A DNA stretch of 64,000 bases from Hygrocybe punicea (Eukaryota; Basidiomycota; Agaricomycetes; Agaricales; Hygrophoraceae), in contig OY744471.1 in the NCBI GenBank assembly GCA_963556145.1, positions 2,721,590-2,785,589 on the forward strand, written 5' to 3'. The notes under the pieces were generated by a model. It was not told where the DNA came from. It saw only the letters and a list, made by a program, of their open reading frames with translations, and did no database searches. The first letter of the stretch is position 1; each line of letters starts with the position of its first letter. A program made the position numbers and the translations under genes. Of the stretch, positions 1 through 11,162 are shown piece by piece.

Positions 1-325
1 TTGGTTAACTAGTTTATTGAAACTGTCTTGGTCCAGTTTTGAGTATAGCTGAATTGTTTGTTTTCCAGTGTGAGGGGCTTTATCCTGGTGCATCACCAAA
101 ACTGAAAATGGCTGTGGGAATGTTAGACAAAAGGATGTGGTGGAGTACAAATTGGTGTGTTTGCATTGCCAACTTAGCATACATATAATGATTTTGAAAA
201 CTGTTGAAAAACCCCAGCAGCCCAGCCAGCCAACCTTGATCCAACCTCTGAGAGCCTAGGGTCAGATTCTACCAAAGTATTGTGAAATATGGTGCAGTGG
301 TTGTTGACCACTAAGATATTTTATG
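1..325. other. No gene seen, 5' edge of window
   Basis: I see no coding signal, RNA gene or clear repeat structure in this stretch. It directly precedes decayed transposon ends. Confidence 0.4.
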
Positions 326-372
326 CAGAACTTGTTTAGTGGGCCAGTGCTGCGCATAGCATGAACAAGTTC
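326..372 (-). repeat. Helitron 3'-end-like fragment
   Basis: About 46 bp beginning ACTTGTTTAGTGGGCC and ending near GAACAAGTTCTT. It closely matches the putative 3' terminus of the truncated Helitron at 27.69 kb and another copy at 2.77 kb. Read on the minus strand it runs through GGCCCACTAA, ending in the CTRR form expected of Helitrons. No Helitron coding sequence lies next to it, so it is a solitary terminal fragment. Confidence 0.5.
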
Positions 373-382
373 TTTTTTTCCC

Positions 383-463
383 CCTCCCAACTTCCCTGAC
401 ACTGATTACCCTTGTCACTTTCATGCTGACACCCCTGGTTTAGGATCTACTTTCTGCAGCCAA
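383..463 (+). repeat. Fragment similar to an LTR 3' part
   Basis: The stretch with GCTGACACCC, a short gap and TTAGGATCT aligns by eye with 45.42-45.49 kb, inside the 918-bp solo LTR. It appears to be a diverged remnant of the same LTR family. No second LTR or internal region is visible here. Confidence 0.4.
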
Positions 464-789
464 CCCAACCTCGCCATTACTGCGTGGGCTCACATGCTTG
501 GGACTGGTCTGGGCTTGCATCTGGAGATGACAACAAGGCGGTTCGGACACTTAATTTTCATATTATCATGCATTTTACCAAAAAAAATTACAATATATTA
601 CTGTAGCTATCTAATCTATCGCGGGTTTTTTTTCCGCAACCCGTACCCGTACCCATTGCCATGGGTACAGGATTGTGGGGGTTAATCCGCGGGTCCTCAG
701 ATGTGACCAGGTGGTGTTGGGCACACCACCACCCTCCCAGTTACCTCACGGTTGCAGCGCCGATGTCAATTGATGTCACGGTGCGCATG

Positions 790-1103
790 CATGAGGTATG
801 TTGGTGGTGGGATGCGTGGTGGCCTTCGTCACGGTCGCGCTCGTGGTCGTGGTTGTGTTCGTGTTCATGGTCGTGGTCATGCTAGTGGTCGTGGTTGTGG
901 TCGCTGTGGTCATTGTGGTGGTCGTTGTTGATGTTGTCGTTGTTGTTGTCATTGTATTTGGAGGGCTGTGGGTTGTCATTGTCGTAGTGGTGGTGGTGGC
1001 CACTCTTGTCACCCTTGTCCTCGCCACCTGTCGTCCTCGTTGGGTGTGTAGTGTTTGTGTTGTTGGTACTGCTCTCGTCGTCGTTTGTGTAATTAGTAGC
1101 TAA
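790..1103. repeat. GTGGT/CGTGGT-rich simple repeat
   Basis: Imperfect microsatellite of GTGGTCGTGGTTGTG-type units. It keeps several frames open, giving valine-rich or threonine-rich artefacts that I do not call as genes. It lies just left of an assembly gap and may be the interior of the TIR element whose right end is at 1377; the related element at 36.6-37.8 kb also has a simple-repeat interior. Confidence 0.6.
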
Positions 1104-1118
1104 GAAAAAAAACAAAAA

Positions 1119-1218
1119 NNNNNNNNNNNNNNNNNNNNNNNNNNNNNNNNNNNNNNNNNNNNNNNNNNNNNNNNNNNNNNNNNNNNNNNNNNNNNNNNNN
1201 NNNNNNNNNNNNNNNNNN
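1119..1218. other. Assembly gap (100 N)
   Basis: Exactly 100 N, a conventional placeholder for a gap of unknown size. It falls at the end of a simple-repeat tract, a common cause of assembly breaks. Confidence 0.99.
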
Positions 1219-1235
1219 TGCTCATGAACCATTTA

Positions 1236-1377
1236 AACAACGAGGGGGTTGCCTGAACCCTGAACTGGACCTGGGGTTCAGTTCAGCCCAAGGTGCTGGA
1301 CTGAACCGAACTTCCGGTTCAGTTCGGAGTTCAAACCAGGTTCAGATCGGTTCTGAACTGAACTTTGGCAGCACTAG
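1236..1377. mobile_element. Right end of a GAACTGAACC-type TIR element
   Basis: Dense runs of GAACTGAAC and GGTTCAG end in TTTGGCAGCACTA. The subterminal repeats and terminus resemble both ends of the complete element at 36.62-37.79 kb, whose right end is CTTCGGCAACACTA. The left end was not found and may lie beyond the assembly gap. Confidence 0.5.
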
Positions 1378-1597
1378 GCTGTAGATGTGAACAGTGGGCC
1401 AAATGGGGGGCGAAATGGGGTGGATATGGTTGGACATGTCGAAAACTGTGTTTGAATGTGTTTTCCTGCACAGTTACCATGGAAACAGCAATGAGGGGCA
1501 TACCTGGGGGTGCACAGGCTAAACCTGTTCTTCTTCTGTGTTTCATGACCAAAGTGCGATTGGCATTCCATGTTGCATCAGGAAAAACACTATAGCT

Positions 1598-1622
1598 CTG
1601 AGACACTCTAAGAGTGTCTCAG
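1598..1622. repeat. Short perfect inverted repeat
   Basis: CTGAGACACTCT, one A, then AGAGTGTCTCAG: two 12-base arms around a 1-base centre. It is followed by further AGAGTGTCTC direct repeats. No gene is adjacent; function unknown. Confidence 0.6.
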
Positions 1623-1979
1623 AGTGTCTCAGAGTGTTCAGAGCACCAGAGCTCTCAGGGTAAAGACATTCCTGATGCCTCATTGTGGCTGGAGACATTA
1701 GCAGGCTATGAGCTCAGCTGACTGCCCTCACCTCAACAACGATTATCCAGGGACGTTCATAGATCGATAACCCAATTTGGTGGCTGCTTGCACCTCGACC
1801 CCTGCAGATGCTTCCCAGGCCTTGGATTCGTCTCCACGATTGCATAGCACCCATTTCAGGCGCAAAGAGTCAAGGTGGGTACTCAATTGTCTCTATTTTC
1901 TGACAGCCTTTACTAACAAATTCTTCCGCTAGGCACAACATCATAGACACACCCCCAACACTATCAATAATGGTGCAGA

Positions 1980-2530
1980 ATGGCGGCAGCGGCAGCTTTC
2001 AACGCTACCCCAATGCCCTATGACATCCCCGCACTCTCTGGCACCCTCGAGCGCCCTTTCCCATTCACTAGCACTCTCTTCTGTCCACCAACACCCTCTC
2101 CATTTCCAATACCCTCATCCACCAAATGCACCCAGATGCCCACTCCCATCCCCCAAATACCCACACCCATCCTCCAGGATCTTCTCCAGCACTATCCATC
2201 GACTGCTACTCTATCCAGCACCCTCCAACACGAGCTACCATGCTCATCAACCCCCCCCCCGGCACTCTCCCATCCCCTCTCACCCTCCCACTCCCATTTG
2301 GCACCTTCTCCCACCCTCTGGAACCTTCTTCCGCCCTCCAGCACCTTCTTCTGCCCTCTTCCACCTTCTCCTCCCTCCAGTACACCATCCCACCTTCCAG
2401 CACACTCTCCGGCGCTCTCCCATCTTCTCCCACCCTCCCACACTCTTTCCCACACTCTCCTGTCCCATTTCATCCTCCCGCACTCTCTCCACCCTTTGTT
2501 TCATCTTCATTATATCATCTATTTTACACC
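1980..2530. repeat. Pyrimidine-rich minisatellite
   Basis: CT-rich repeats such as CTCCCACCCTC and CAGCACCTTCT on the + strand. Long open frames here, rich in Pro/Ser on + and Gly/Glu on -, come from composition and are not called genes. A similar tract lies at 34.09-34.60 kb. Confidence 0.6.
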
Positions 2531-2765
2531 TTGCCTGATAATTGAATCTATTTTATTTTATTATCTTATGAATGATTTGCTGCAATGATAGATCAGACAC
2601 CCAATTTCAGGACAAAAGACTGAGCCTAAATAAATTTAGGTCTCGGAACCTTCTGCAGTATTATGCCAAGTTAAAATCATTAATGTCCATTTTGTCGGTG
2701 CTGCTGAAAGGTACCATCTTGGCCAAGAATAAGTGTAAGGCAAGGGGGACTGCTGCCTATTGTTT

Positions 2766-3131
2766 AACTTGTTTAGTGGGCCAGTGCTGCGCATGGCATG
2801 AACGAGTTCTTTTTTTTCCCTCCTCACTTTCATCATAGCAGCCTCTCACCATAGCAACATAAAAAGTAGAACAAATAAAACTGCACAGCATGTCTCGACC
2901 TCCTCTCCCACTGTCATGTCTTCTTTGCTTCATCATTATACAATGTTCTCAGCCAAAAAAGAGAGCAACATGTCAACTGTCAAATACAACTGCCTTCAAA
3001 CGGTATGATAACAATTGACTTACATTTTCTCTACCCTACTTCTCCATAACCTTGCTGCACAACAGATGATAACATGAAGACAGCTGTGCTTGAGTGGGCC
3101 AATGTTGCATATGGCATGAACAAAGTCTTGT
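2766..3131 (-). mobile_element. Helitron 3' terminal fragment
   Basis: The segment 2860-3105 aligns by eye with 27.84-28.12 kb, the sequence downstream of the truncated minus-strand Helitron ORF; both share ACATGAAGACAGCTGTGCTTG. It ends at 2766 in the same ACTTGTTTAGTGGGCC terminus. A second copy of the terminal motif starts near 3091. There is no coding part, so this is a 3' fragment about 365 bp long. Confidence 0.5.
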
Positions 3132-3826
3132 TTCTGTCATTGGATTTTTATTTGTCTGATTATTACGAACATCGATGAGTGATTTTACTTGAAATATATA
3201 ATTAGCATATAATATATACAGCAATATCACATTGAATTATATGTTTTAAGTAAGAATATCATTATATCATCTGAGTTACACTGATTTCTGCTTATACGGC
3301 TAATATTTCTATATATAGTAACAGTGGTAACATGTGACTATGACTCCTGTGATCACCTCAAAATTTAGCATATATGGTGTAAAATTGCCTTATATGGTTA
3401 GACTGGTCACATGTGACTGTCACCATTGCGATCAGCAAAAAATTTGCTATATAATATCAAAAATTACCTTATTTGGTTAGATTGGTCACATGTCACTGTC
3501 ACACCTTGCCCGAAATGGTTATATTAGTCAGCAGTTCAATTTTCAGCTGATTCCAATAAGAATTGAAGTCAGTATGAATATTTTGAATATAATTTGAAGG
3601 TAATGTGTCTTTTCTGAGGCAACCCATATTTGGATGCTTATGTAAGCTTGTCCACACATGGCTTGGACCACATGTTATTTTTCAGTATAACAAGTAGAAT
3701 CATATCTTTTACCAAAAAAAAAAGTCCCCTACATACGATCAACTTCATTAATTAATTAATTACGAACCCTCACTGAACCAGGTCTGATAAAGAACGAGTC
3801 TTTTAATAAATTAAAAGAACTCGTAA
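3132..3826. other. AT-rich intergenic stretch with a palindrome
   Basis: No gene seen. It contains repeated phrases around GGTCACATGTGACTGTCAC (3408-3510) and a hairpin at 3794-3824, with arms ACGAGTCTTTTAAT and ATTAAAAGAACTCGT (one extra base). These look like remnants of non-autonomous elements. Confidence 0.4.
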
Positions 3827-4977
3827 TTGCAACTGGAACTTAACTATTGGTTAGTCCCTGACTTGGAGACAGATATAAAACTGGAGTACTTACTAGTACT
3901 GGCAGTATCGCAACTTGTGGACTTGAACTCGTCAAATTCTCTGAGTCGCGTCCAATCATTGGTCATGCTTGTTTTCCGAACTCACACTGGTGCTCGCCTC
4001 TTCCCGAGGATGCCAACACAGCTGGGACCAATCGCTGGGACACATGATGATGCCAGAGATGCTTTCATACCATTGATGGCATGGTGTTCAATGGGCATCT
4101 CATTTTTCATAATGAATCATGAACTATATGGTGATGACCCTAAGTGGGTGAAGATACTCATTGATGAAGCCAAGATCCACCCAGAGTGGGTCCAACAACT
4201 GTGAGATTCACCAATTGCCAACTTCACCGACAGTGTTCTGAAAGTAGGTGTTGTCATAGATGTACATCAATGCAAATGGTTAGGACACCTCCCAAGACTT
4301 ATCAGAGCCTGCATCCCTATCTGGTTCATATGGAGCACCCTCAACAAGCCCCTACAAACATCACTGCAACCCGAGGTGGCAAAATACTTACCTAACAGTG
4401 CACAAGTCCAGGCTGCATTACAGCAGCAGGAGTTGGAGCAGTTGCCTCCGACACCATCCAGCGCTACCGTCGATGTAACACCCTCCCCAGAGAAATTTCC
4501 TAAACCAAACCCGGGCTCTTGCCAGAAATATGGAGAAACTTGGCAGGAGTTCTTTGTTTGACAAGCGGTACGCCACAAGAGAATTGCTGCCGTTGAGACT
4601 GCACAAGAAAAAGCCACTCGCTTGGCTCGCCAGAAGAAAAGTGAGCGCTATCGTGCACCAGGGAAGAGAGGGGCTGCTGTCTTCCGCTGGATGGCTTTTG
4701 CCTCAGAATGAGAGTCAATTTCAGAGAGATAGAGGATCTTTGGGAATAAAAGCCAGCGGAACATATGCGGTATAATGCTTTTGATCGGGAATGGGATATC
4801 TGTACCAAATTCAACCCTGATGTGCCAGACAATGAAGACCCATTTGGTAACGATGACTATGATGGTGAATACAATGATCCTGCCTTAGAAGAAGGTGAGA
4901 TGGGGCAACCCACTGGTCAAACAGAGAGCCAATCAATACTGGCAGGTCCACTTCCCACGGAAAACTGGCAGTGAGAC
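3827..4977 (+). pseudogene. Broken gene of a repeated fungal family
   Basis: Spread over more than one frame, this reads as a protein with a WLGHLPRLIRACIPIWF block (around 4280-4330), an ETWQEFF motif followed by a basic stretch (about 4530-4660), then YNAFDREWDICTKF (4765-4810) and an acidic tail. I recognise this arrangement as common in hypothetical proteins of mushroom genomes, but no function is known to me. A TGA at 4202-4204 interrupts the frame between WVQQL and DSPIANF, where an arginine would fit. Another TGA lies near 4709. The start is uncertain. The decayed DIRS element begins directly downstream. Likely a non-functional copy. Confidence 0.5.
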
Positions 4978-4999
4978 GTACTGTCCATTCATGGTGTCG

Positions 5000-7999
5000 G
5001 CAACCGCCACATGGGCATGGGACCCCCAGCATGAGATGAGGGGGTATAAAGGGAGAAATAGAGATGTTTGGGACAAGGGAAAGAACAAAATCGTTGTGGA
5101 ACCGGGAAAGAGCATCTGCGACAGAGTTGAGGCGGCCGGGGACGTGGAAGACGCGAAGTTCAGCGTGGGAGTGGGTAAGAAGGTCGACGGTGGTGAGAAG
5201 GAGGGGGTTGTAGAGTGGTTGAGCATGGAGGGAGGAGAAAAGGTCGACGGAGTTGGTGTTATCAGTGAAAATGGCGACGTGGTGTGGGGGGGGAGAGGGA
5301 AGTGAGGGCCCAGTGAAGGGCGGAGACAACAGCGAGGGCTTCCCAGAAGAAGATGCGATCAATGGCGGGGTCAGGGACGGGGGATTGGAAGCCGCAGGAC
5401 AGGGAGGGGGCCCAGAAAGCGAGGCTGGAAAGGCAGGCGTCGGTGTAAAGGACAAGGTCTGTGGAGGAGGAGTCCCAGTCAGTGGAGGACATGATGAAGA
5501 TGCCGGGGAGGGTGAGGGCTTTGTCGGCGAACCACAGGAGTTCGCAGGTGAGGGCAACGCTGACCCAGATGGGTTGGAAGGGCTTAGATTTTCCACGCAT
5601 CTTATAGTAGAGGGTGGAGACCAGGCCGGAGGAGGGGGAAGACATTGAGTGACCAATTCATCCAGCCCGCTAGGTGTTGGAATTCCTGGAGTGACCGCCG
5701 TGAGCCTGGGTGAGCAAAAGCGCAAATGGTGTCAATAAGCTCGCATCGCCGAGAGGGGGGCATGGAGATAGTCATGGCGTTGGGATCGACATCGAAGCTG
5801 ATGATGGAGAGGGGGGAGCCAAACAGTTGCTTTGGTTCCTTGTGGGGGAGGCCGATGTCATCCCAGAAGCGAAGGAGGAGGGCCTGCTTGGTGGGGAAAT
5901 GACAGCGATATGGCTTGTACCAGAGGGTGTTGGATTCAAACTCCCAAGAAAAAGTGTCATCGACATAAGCGGATAGGTCGGACAGGTGCAAGACAAATAT
6001 GGCGATCCAGAGGACGAGGCCCATGAAGGTGCCCCATATGCCGCCGGCACCCTGGTTGCCAAAATTATTGTTGCAATCAATGTGGCGCATGCCATCAATG
6101 GTGATGATTTGCATGATTTGCCAGAGGAAATGGAGGGGGAGGCGGCGGTAGGCTTGGGAAACGTCGGACTTGAATAGGACAAGGCGGATGTTGGGGCCGT
6201 GAGAGGAGCAGACCTTGCGAAGGGCACGGCCAAGGTGATGAAGGTTGTCGAGGGGGATGGAAACTTTGTCGTGCGGTATGAGAGAGTTGGGGGAAAAAGG
6301 TTCAGCGCTCTGGTCGACGACAAGGTGAAGCTTGGAGGAGTGGGGTTTGGGGACGACACCAATGGGAATGGCAAACATGCTGGGGAGAAGGTCGGGTCCA
6401 AATGCAAGGGAGAAACGGCCTAGGCGGATCTCCATGTCACGTTGTTCATGGACAAACGCGGCATGAGCGTCGTCTCGGAGTGCTCTGTGAGAGTTGTCCC
6501 AGATGAGAGGGCGAGAGGGGTCGGGCTCTGCCCAAGGCCAAAAGCCGGTGGTGAGGCCCTGGCAGACGGAGAGGACGAGTGGTCGGTTGGGATGGGTAAG
6601 GAGGTAGCGTCGGAATGTGGGGATGTGAATGGGAGTGGTGATTTGGAAAAGGTGGGGGTTTTCGCGGATGGTACGAAGGGTGGCAGTGTTGTGGAAAGCG
6701 AGGGCAGGTGGTTGAGGAAGGGGTAGCATGGATTCAGTGGAGATGGCTAGTGTGTCGAGATTGGAGTCAGAGTTGGTCCAGAGGAAGTCACGAAGGTAGG
6801 AAGGTTGAGGAGGAGGGGGGCTGTCATCATTTGCGAGCAGGGGGGCAGTCCGTGGCTGTGTGACTGGGGTTTTTGCACTTGGAACAGATGTGGTGATGGG
6901 CACAGGAGGCGGTGGTGTTGGGGCACCAGGATTCATTCCAGCGCCTGCAAGGGTCGCGGCGTTTGGGTTCGGATTGCTTCCCCCTGTCTGAAGAGGGAGT
7001 GAGGGTCGGATTCTGGATCCAGAGGGTGTAGAGGTCGGTAAAGAGGCTGAATTCTGTAAGAAGGATGTTGTGCCGTAAGGCGCAACGGAGGCAGATGGCT
7101 TTGTCGTAACTGATGACGCGGAGATGGAAAGGTTTGGGTAGCACTGCGAACAGTTGTTTGATGTGAATGCCGTAGTCGCGTAGCTCCAAGCATCGATGAG
7201 GGAAGATGAAGGATATGGCTTCGACAGCCCATTCCCAAGAGATGACCCATTTTCCATGAGTGTTGACGACTCGTGCGGGCCTGAAGGACTTGAGGGTAAA
7301 TTCAAGTTCGCCGAGACATTCAGTGCACTTTTCATCATGGGAAAGGGCGTAACCGCTAGCAAGAACGAGGTCAAGGTTGATGGTTCTCCCAGTGAGGATG
7401 TTGTCCCACTCAGACGAAGGGAATTCTGGGCAGCGAGGTGAGATGACAAGTGAATTCTTCGCCGTCTTTGGATCGCGGGAGATATTCTTGAGAATAGTGA
7501 GGGTTTCTCGGAGATCAGAGGAGATCCCAGGGGGATCGAGTTCGTCCCGAATGACCCGAGGGAGGGCTTTGAGGTTGAGCTTGGGGCGAGAAGACTTTTT
7601 GTCTTCATCGTCAGAGCAAGGCGTTTTGGGTCGCTTAGACGGTCAAGTAGTGAGATTTGGTTCGTTGTCGGGAATGGCTGACGGAGGTGGGGACCTCGGG
7701 GGCATGTCTCGGATAGGTGATCGATTGAACTGAGTGAATAATGCTCTTCCTTGGTGTGCGGCATGGTTTCGGTCCTTATCGTAGTTGTTGAGCATCCTGA
7801 GGTAATGTTCGAGGGACATGATAAAGATAACTTCATTAACGTGTCCATCTTTGATAACATTTTGAAGGGCGAGGAAGGCTTCGACTTTGGTTCGCTCTCT
7901 GATACGGAAGGACTCTGTGATCTCGACACACTTATTGACGATGTCGGCGTCGAGAGGCATAAGGCTAGACGTGTCAGTGGCTTGAGTCTCCACTTCCAT
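5000..7999 (-). pseudogene. DIRS gag-RT-RNase H, frameshifted
   Basis: Gag starts at an ATG at 7999 (MEVETQATD) and ends with a zinc-knuckle-like CSKCKNPSHTATDC near 6830. The RT frame, +1 relative to gag, is open from before gag to 5602 and holds VVPKPHSSKLHLVVDQSAEP, the catalytic YVDDTFSWEF and GFDVDPNAMTISMP-like blocks. Near 5615 the frame shifts; RNase H resumes at 5645-5262 with LYTDACLSSLAFW and FFWEALAVVSALHWAL. It shifts again near 5280, then IFTDNTNSVDLF and HVPGRLNSVADALSRF follow. Two frameshifts and the missing recombinase make this copy non-autonomous. Confidence 0.8.
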
Positions 8000-8307
8000 G
8001 CCTTGTTGCTCAGTTCTCGCATGATTCGTCCTGAGTTTACGATAGGAGGGATGATAATATGTAGACCGAAAGGAAATACAGTCAAGGAAGAGAGGAAGAA
8101 AATTGAGGTCCAACAATCTCTCTCTTTCCTTGAAAAAGGGGCAAGAAGGGGGTGCACGCGCCCAGGAACCAAAGGACCTTATGACTAGGTCATCAGGTCG
8201 GCGAGGAATGGATCGTGTAGAGATCCGGGGGTTCCAATTGTCTGGGACTGTAGAGTCCGGGCTTGCGGAGAGCAGTGCCGGATGGAGCGGCAAAGGTGAT
8301 GTCGGAC

Positions 8308-8368
8308 GATTAGACTAATGTAAACATAGTTTAATCGACTTTAAACTTTTGTTTACACGAGTCTAATC
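8308..8368. repeat. Nested palindrome in DIRS leader
   Basis: Outer arms GATTAGACTAATGTAAAC (8308-8325) and GTTTACACGAGTCTAATC (8351-8368) pair with two mismatches. Within the loop AGTTTAA faces TTTAAACT. The whole 61 bp could fold as one hairpin. It lies upstream of gag on the minus strand and could be a regulatory or template structure, or a tiny foldback insertion. Confidence 0.55.
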
Positions 8369-8840
8369 ACGCTACCTCATCTTCGGCCTTGAACCGTGCC
8401 TCGCGCTCCCCACTTCGGACATCCGTGTCCCTGGACTCTGCGTCCCTGGACCTCATTCAGGTCTCTGACCCAGATTCATCACCACCATTTTTGTGGTGGT
8501 GAATCGTGTTTGCCACATATTGAGCGGACTTTATGCTCCCTCAAACACCATCCTTTATCAAGGATGCAGAGCAAGAGAGAAAAAACTTCAGAGCTCTCTC
8601 CTCTCGTCCTTGCGTACGTGATCCCATTCACCCATTTCTCTCCGTATACTTACAGTGCTTTCTTCTCGTAGCTAGTCTATCCCTGTATTTTTGCTTACAT
8701 CTTTCGTACCTCATATCGTAAAACTCAATGGTCCAACGTGTCACCCCTCAAGCCCAGTGAAAACCCCGTCTAGCATAATCCAGTTAGATACTTTTACACA
8801 ATATAAATCCTTTTATATCTATATACAACCAGTAAAATCA

Positions 8841-9192
8841 TTCCGAGTGAAAAGACAACGATTAAAAATGACGATACATCTCACAAAGGCATAGCTAGCT
8901 CCTTTCTTGCGACAAAATATTTTGCAAACGGAACAAAATTGCCCAAGTGCAGATGACATCATCTTTGGACTTGGAATTTTTTTATTCATTCGTTTCCCCC
9001 TTGCTCCTGACTCCCATGTCCCCCATCCCTGTTGGCGCATCTTTCCCCTCCCACAAGACCATCACAGCTGTTCTCCTCATGTCCCTGCAGCCAAACACCC
9101 TCGTCGACTTTCTCATCTGCAGCCACTCTGTCACAACCCTGTATGCAATGTCCACATTTGGCACACTCTTCCGGGTCACAACCAGCGGCGAG
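8841..9192. other. No clear gene; leader of kinase remnant
   Basis: Between the DIRS leader and the recognisable kinase sequence I see open frames but no convincing homology. The N-terminal lobe of the kinase (glycine loop and VAIK lysine) should lie here and cannot be identified, so it is either lost or too decayed. Confidence 0.4.
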
Positions 9193-9970
9193 AGCATTGC
9201 CTTGGTTATGGACTTTGTTCCTGGTGGCGAGTCATTTACCCATCTGCGACGTTCGAATGTGCCCATATTTATTGTCTTGTCTTTTAAGCTAATTGCATAC
9301 AGACCAACCACCAACCAGCGATTTCCTGATCCTGTCGCAAAGTTTTTTGCAGCAGAAGTCGCAGTTGCTCTGCATTATCTACACTCCCTTGACATCATCT
9401 ACCGAGGCCTCAAACCCGAAAACATCCTTCTCAACCACGACGGACACATCAAAGTAGCCGATTTCGGGTTCGTGAAACGGTGCTCACTCACAACGTGGAC
9501 ACTCTGCGAGATGCTCTCTGCTCTCCCAGCATATCATCAACCAGAAGCAAACCCCGTCCTCCTATACGAAAAAATCACCCGTAGGCCCGCATTCATCCGC
9601 TGGCCAGCCTTCAATGACAACACTATGGATCTCATACTAAAACTCATGGAAAGCGACCCATCGAAGCGGTACGGGAACCTGCGGCATGGCGCGTGATGTC
9701 TTTGCTCACGCATGGTTCCGCGAGGTCGACTGGGAGAAACTAGCCAATAGAGAGATAACCGCGCCTTATCTGCCCAAGATAACGGGAGATGGCGATGCAA
9801 GTGCGTAAGCCCCCATCCGCTTTCCTTGGGTTAAACCTACCACCTACTCTTGTTTTTTTTTTGGTGCAGATTTGACAAGTACTCGGAAGACGATGCAGCC
9901 GAGACCTATGGCCTACCCACGGATGACCCTTTCAGTGTACAGTTTCCATGCTTTGACTACACGCCCGACC
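9193..9970 (+). pseudogene. Protein kinase A catalytic subunit remnant
   Basis: Recognisable PKA (AGC family) order: LVMDFVPGGESFTHLRRSN, then an intron, then FPDPVAKFFAAEVAVALHYL, YRGLKPENILL, VADFGFVKRC, TWTLC, and the C-terminal lobe with LMESDPSKRYGN and HAWFREVDWEKL. A second intron (about 9808-9870) precedes FDKYSEDDAAETYG and a C-terminal hydrophobic FDY-type tail. The catalytic-loop Asp is Gly (GGC at 9406-9408). About 30 codons with the APE motif and DWW helix are missing between TWTLC and EMLSALP without a frame change. The N-lobe is not found. Active PKA would phosphorylate Ser/Thr substrates under cAMP control; this copy cannot be an active kinase. Confidence 0.75.
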
Positions 9971-9984
9971 ATCGCCCTCCTCAT

Positions 9985-10448
9985 AAAAAAACGAGGACCA
10001 GCGTCCGCACGAGTAGACCTCTTTCCCCAGCCATCACACGCAGACTACACATACCTTGCAAAGTACGGCATCAAGGCTAGCAGCGGTGGCCGCAGTAGTG
10101 CCTGTGAGACAATCAGTGAGCTCTTGTCCCTAGTGTATGTTGTTGTACAGATATTAACCTCCCATCCCAGGCTGTGTCGCCGTGGGTGCCATTGCAGAAA
10201 AATCTCTCAAGACCACATATACCCGCTGTCCACACCCCGCAACCGCCAAGAAAATGGCCCAGGTACGTGTACACCCCACCGAGCCCTTTATGGATTCACT
10301 CACCATTCAACCTCAGCGTATAGTGCACCCAACAGCATCCCCCACAACATCCTGGGGAATGGGGAATGGGGGCGCAGAACAGAATGGGCGGTATGAGCGG
10401 CGGGGTGGCAGGGATGCACCTAGACAGCAATTGATAGCAATGTTTTTT
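9985..10448 (+). other. Unidentified exon-like pieces
   Basis: Short open pieces separated by GT...AG-like gaps, including YLAKYGIKASSGGRSS (about 10040-10090) and VGAIAEKSLKTTY (about 10180-10220). They do not join into one protein I can name. They may be remains of a gene downstream of the kinase. Confidence 0.3.
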
Positions 10449-11061
10449 ATTGCCGTTTTCAGAAAGGTTGTCACATCACACGTAACACGCGACTTTTGTC
10501 ACTCTGGCACACGAAACATCGGTGAGCCGTTTCTCATCCACTTCTCAACATTTCCGTCTAATTCTTTCTGTTCTGTCATCCCCTCATCCCTCTCCAGGTG
10601 CACAACCAACTTTCAGGCCCCATTTCTCAAGTATGGGCACGATCAAAATTTGGGCCTTGTCACCCTCTCGGAGAACATTTCTGGTGCATCGCGGGGAGAT
10701 ACCAAGCTGGAATTGGGCCGAAATAACCCAGGTATGTCCTCCCCAGATGCCCATGTAGTTTTTGTGCTGAATCACTTGAATTTTCACCGTAGGAAAACCC
10801 AGATGTCACCCAACGCCGCCCTGACGCTGTGAGCGTATCTGCATTACCTAGTGGAGAGATGTTGTCCAGGAACTATATGGAACCTTTCATGGTATGTCTA
10901 CCCCAGGTGCATGTGTCGCCATAAGCTGACCACACTCAGTACTCGGCTTTACAGGCGGCTTGGAACCTCTGTACTATACTATCCACCTCCAGTCATTTTT
11001 CTCGACATCTATCTGTTCTGTTTTTGCATGGCTGGTCTATCCTTCGTATATGAGACATGTA
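10449..11061 (+). repeat. Inverted duplication, arm A
   Basis: 613 bp that reappear in reverse complement at 16883-17497 with high similarity. The segment holds three or four exon-like blocks with consistent splice borders, including MGTIKIWALSPSRRTF, GEIPSWNWAEITQ, ENPDVTQRRPDAVSVSALP and SRNYMEPFM. The introns are shared between the arms, so the copy arose at DNA level. I cannot name the encoded family. The homology ends near ATTGCCGTTTTCAG on one side and GAGACNTGTA on the other. Confidence 0.7.
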
Positions 11062-11162
11062 CTGTACTTATATAAATATATTTGTTGCTTGAGAGCCAAA
11101 TCAAATCGTGTGTTACCGTGGAAACGGCCGAAGATCATCCTTCATCCTTCATCGCGACTTGC

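Larger units (their letters stand above)
4990..8840 (-). mobile_element. Decayed DIRS-like retrotransposon, copy 2
   Basis: Minus-strand relative of the element at 17.5-21.9 kb. It has gag, RT and RNase H sequences but loses similarity just after the RNase H region near 4990 and has no recombinase ORF, so it is 3'-truncated. The 5' leader, 8700-8840, aligns in reverse complement with 17.53-17.66 kb through AAAAGTATCTA, TTTTCACTGGG and GGTACGAA. The leader between gag and this block is several hundred bases longer than in copy 1. A palindrome lies at 8308-8368. No terminal repeats could be defined by eye. Confidence 0.75.

Noticed and set aside
798..1103. Valine-rich open frame on + and threonine-rich frame on -
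   Set aside because: Both arise from the GTGGT simple repeat; no domain or splice structure.
1980..2588. Long Pro/Ser-rich ORFs in several frames
   Set aside because: Produced by a pyrimidine minisatellite that is open in several frames.
4811..5725. 304-codon minus-strand ORF taken as a separate gene
   Set aside because: It is the frameshifted RNase H tail of DIRS copy 2 followed by unrelated sequence.
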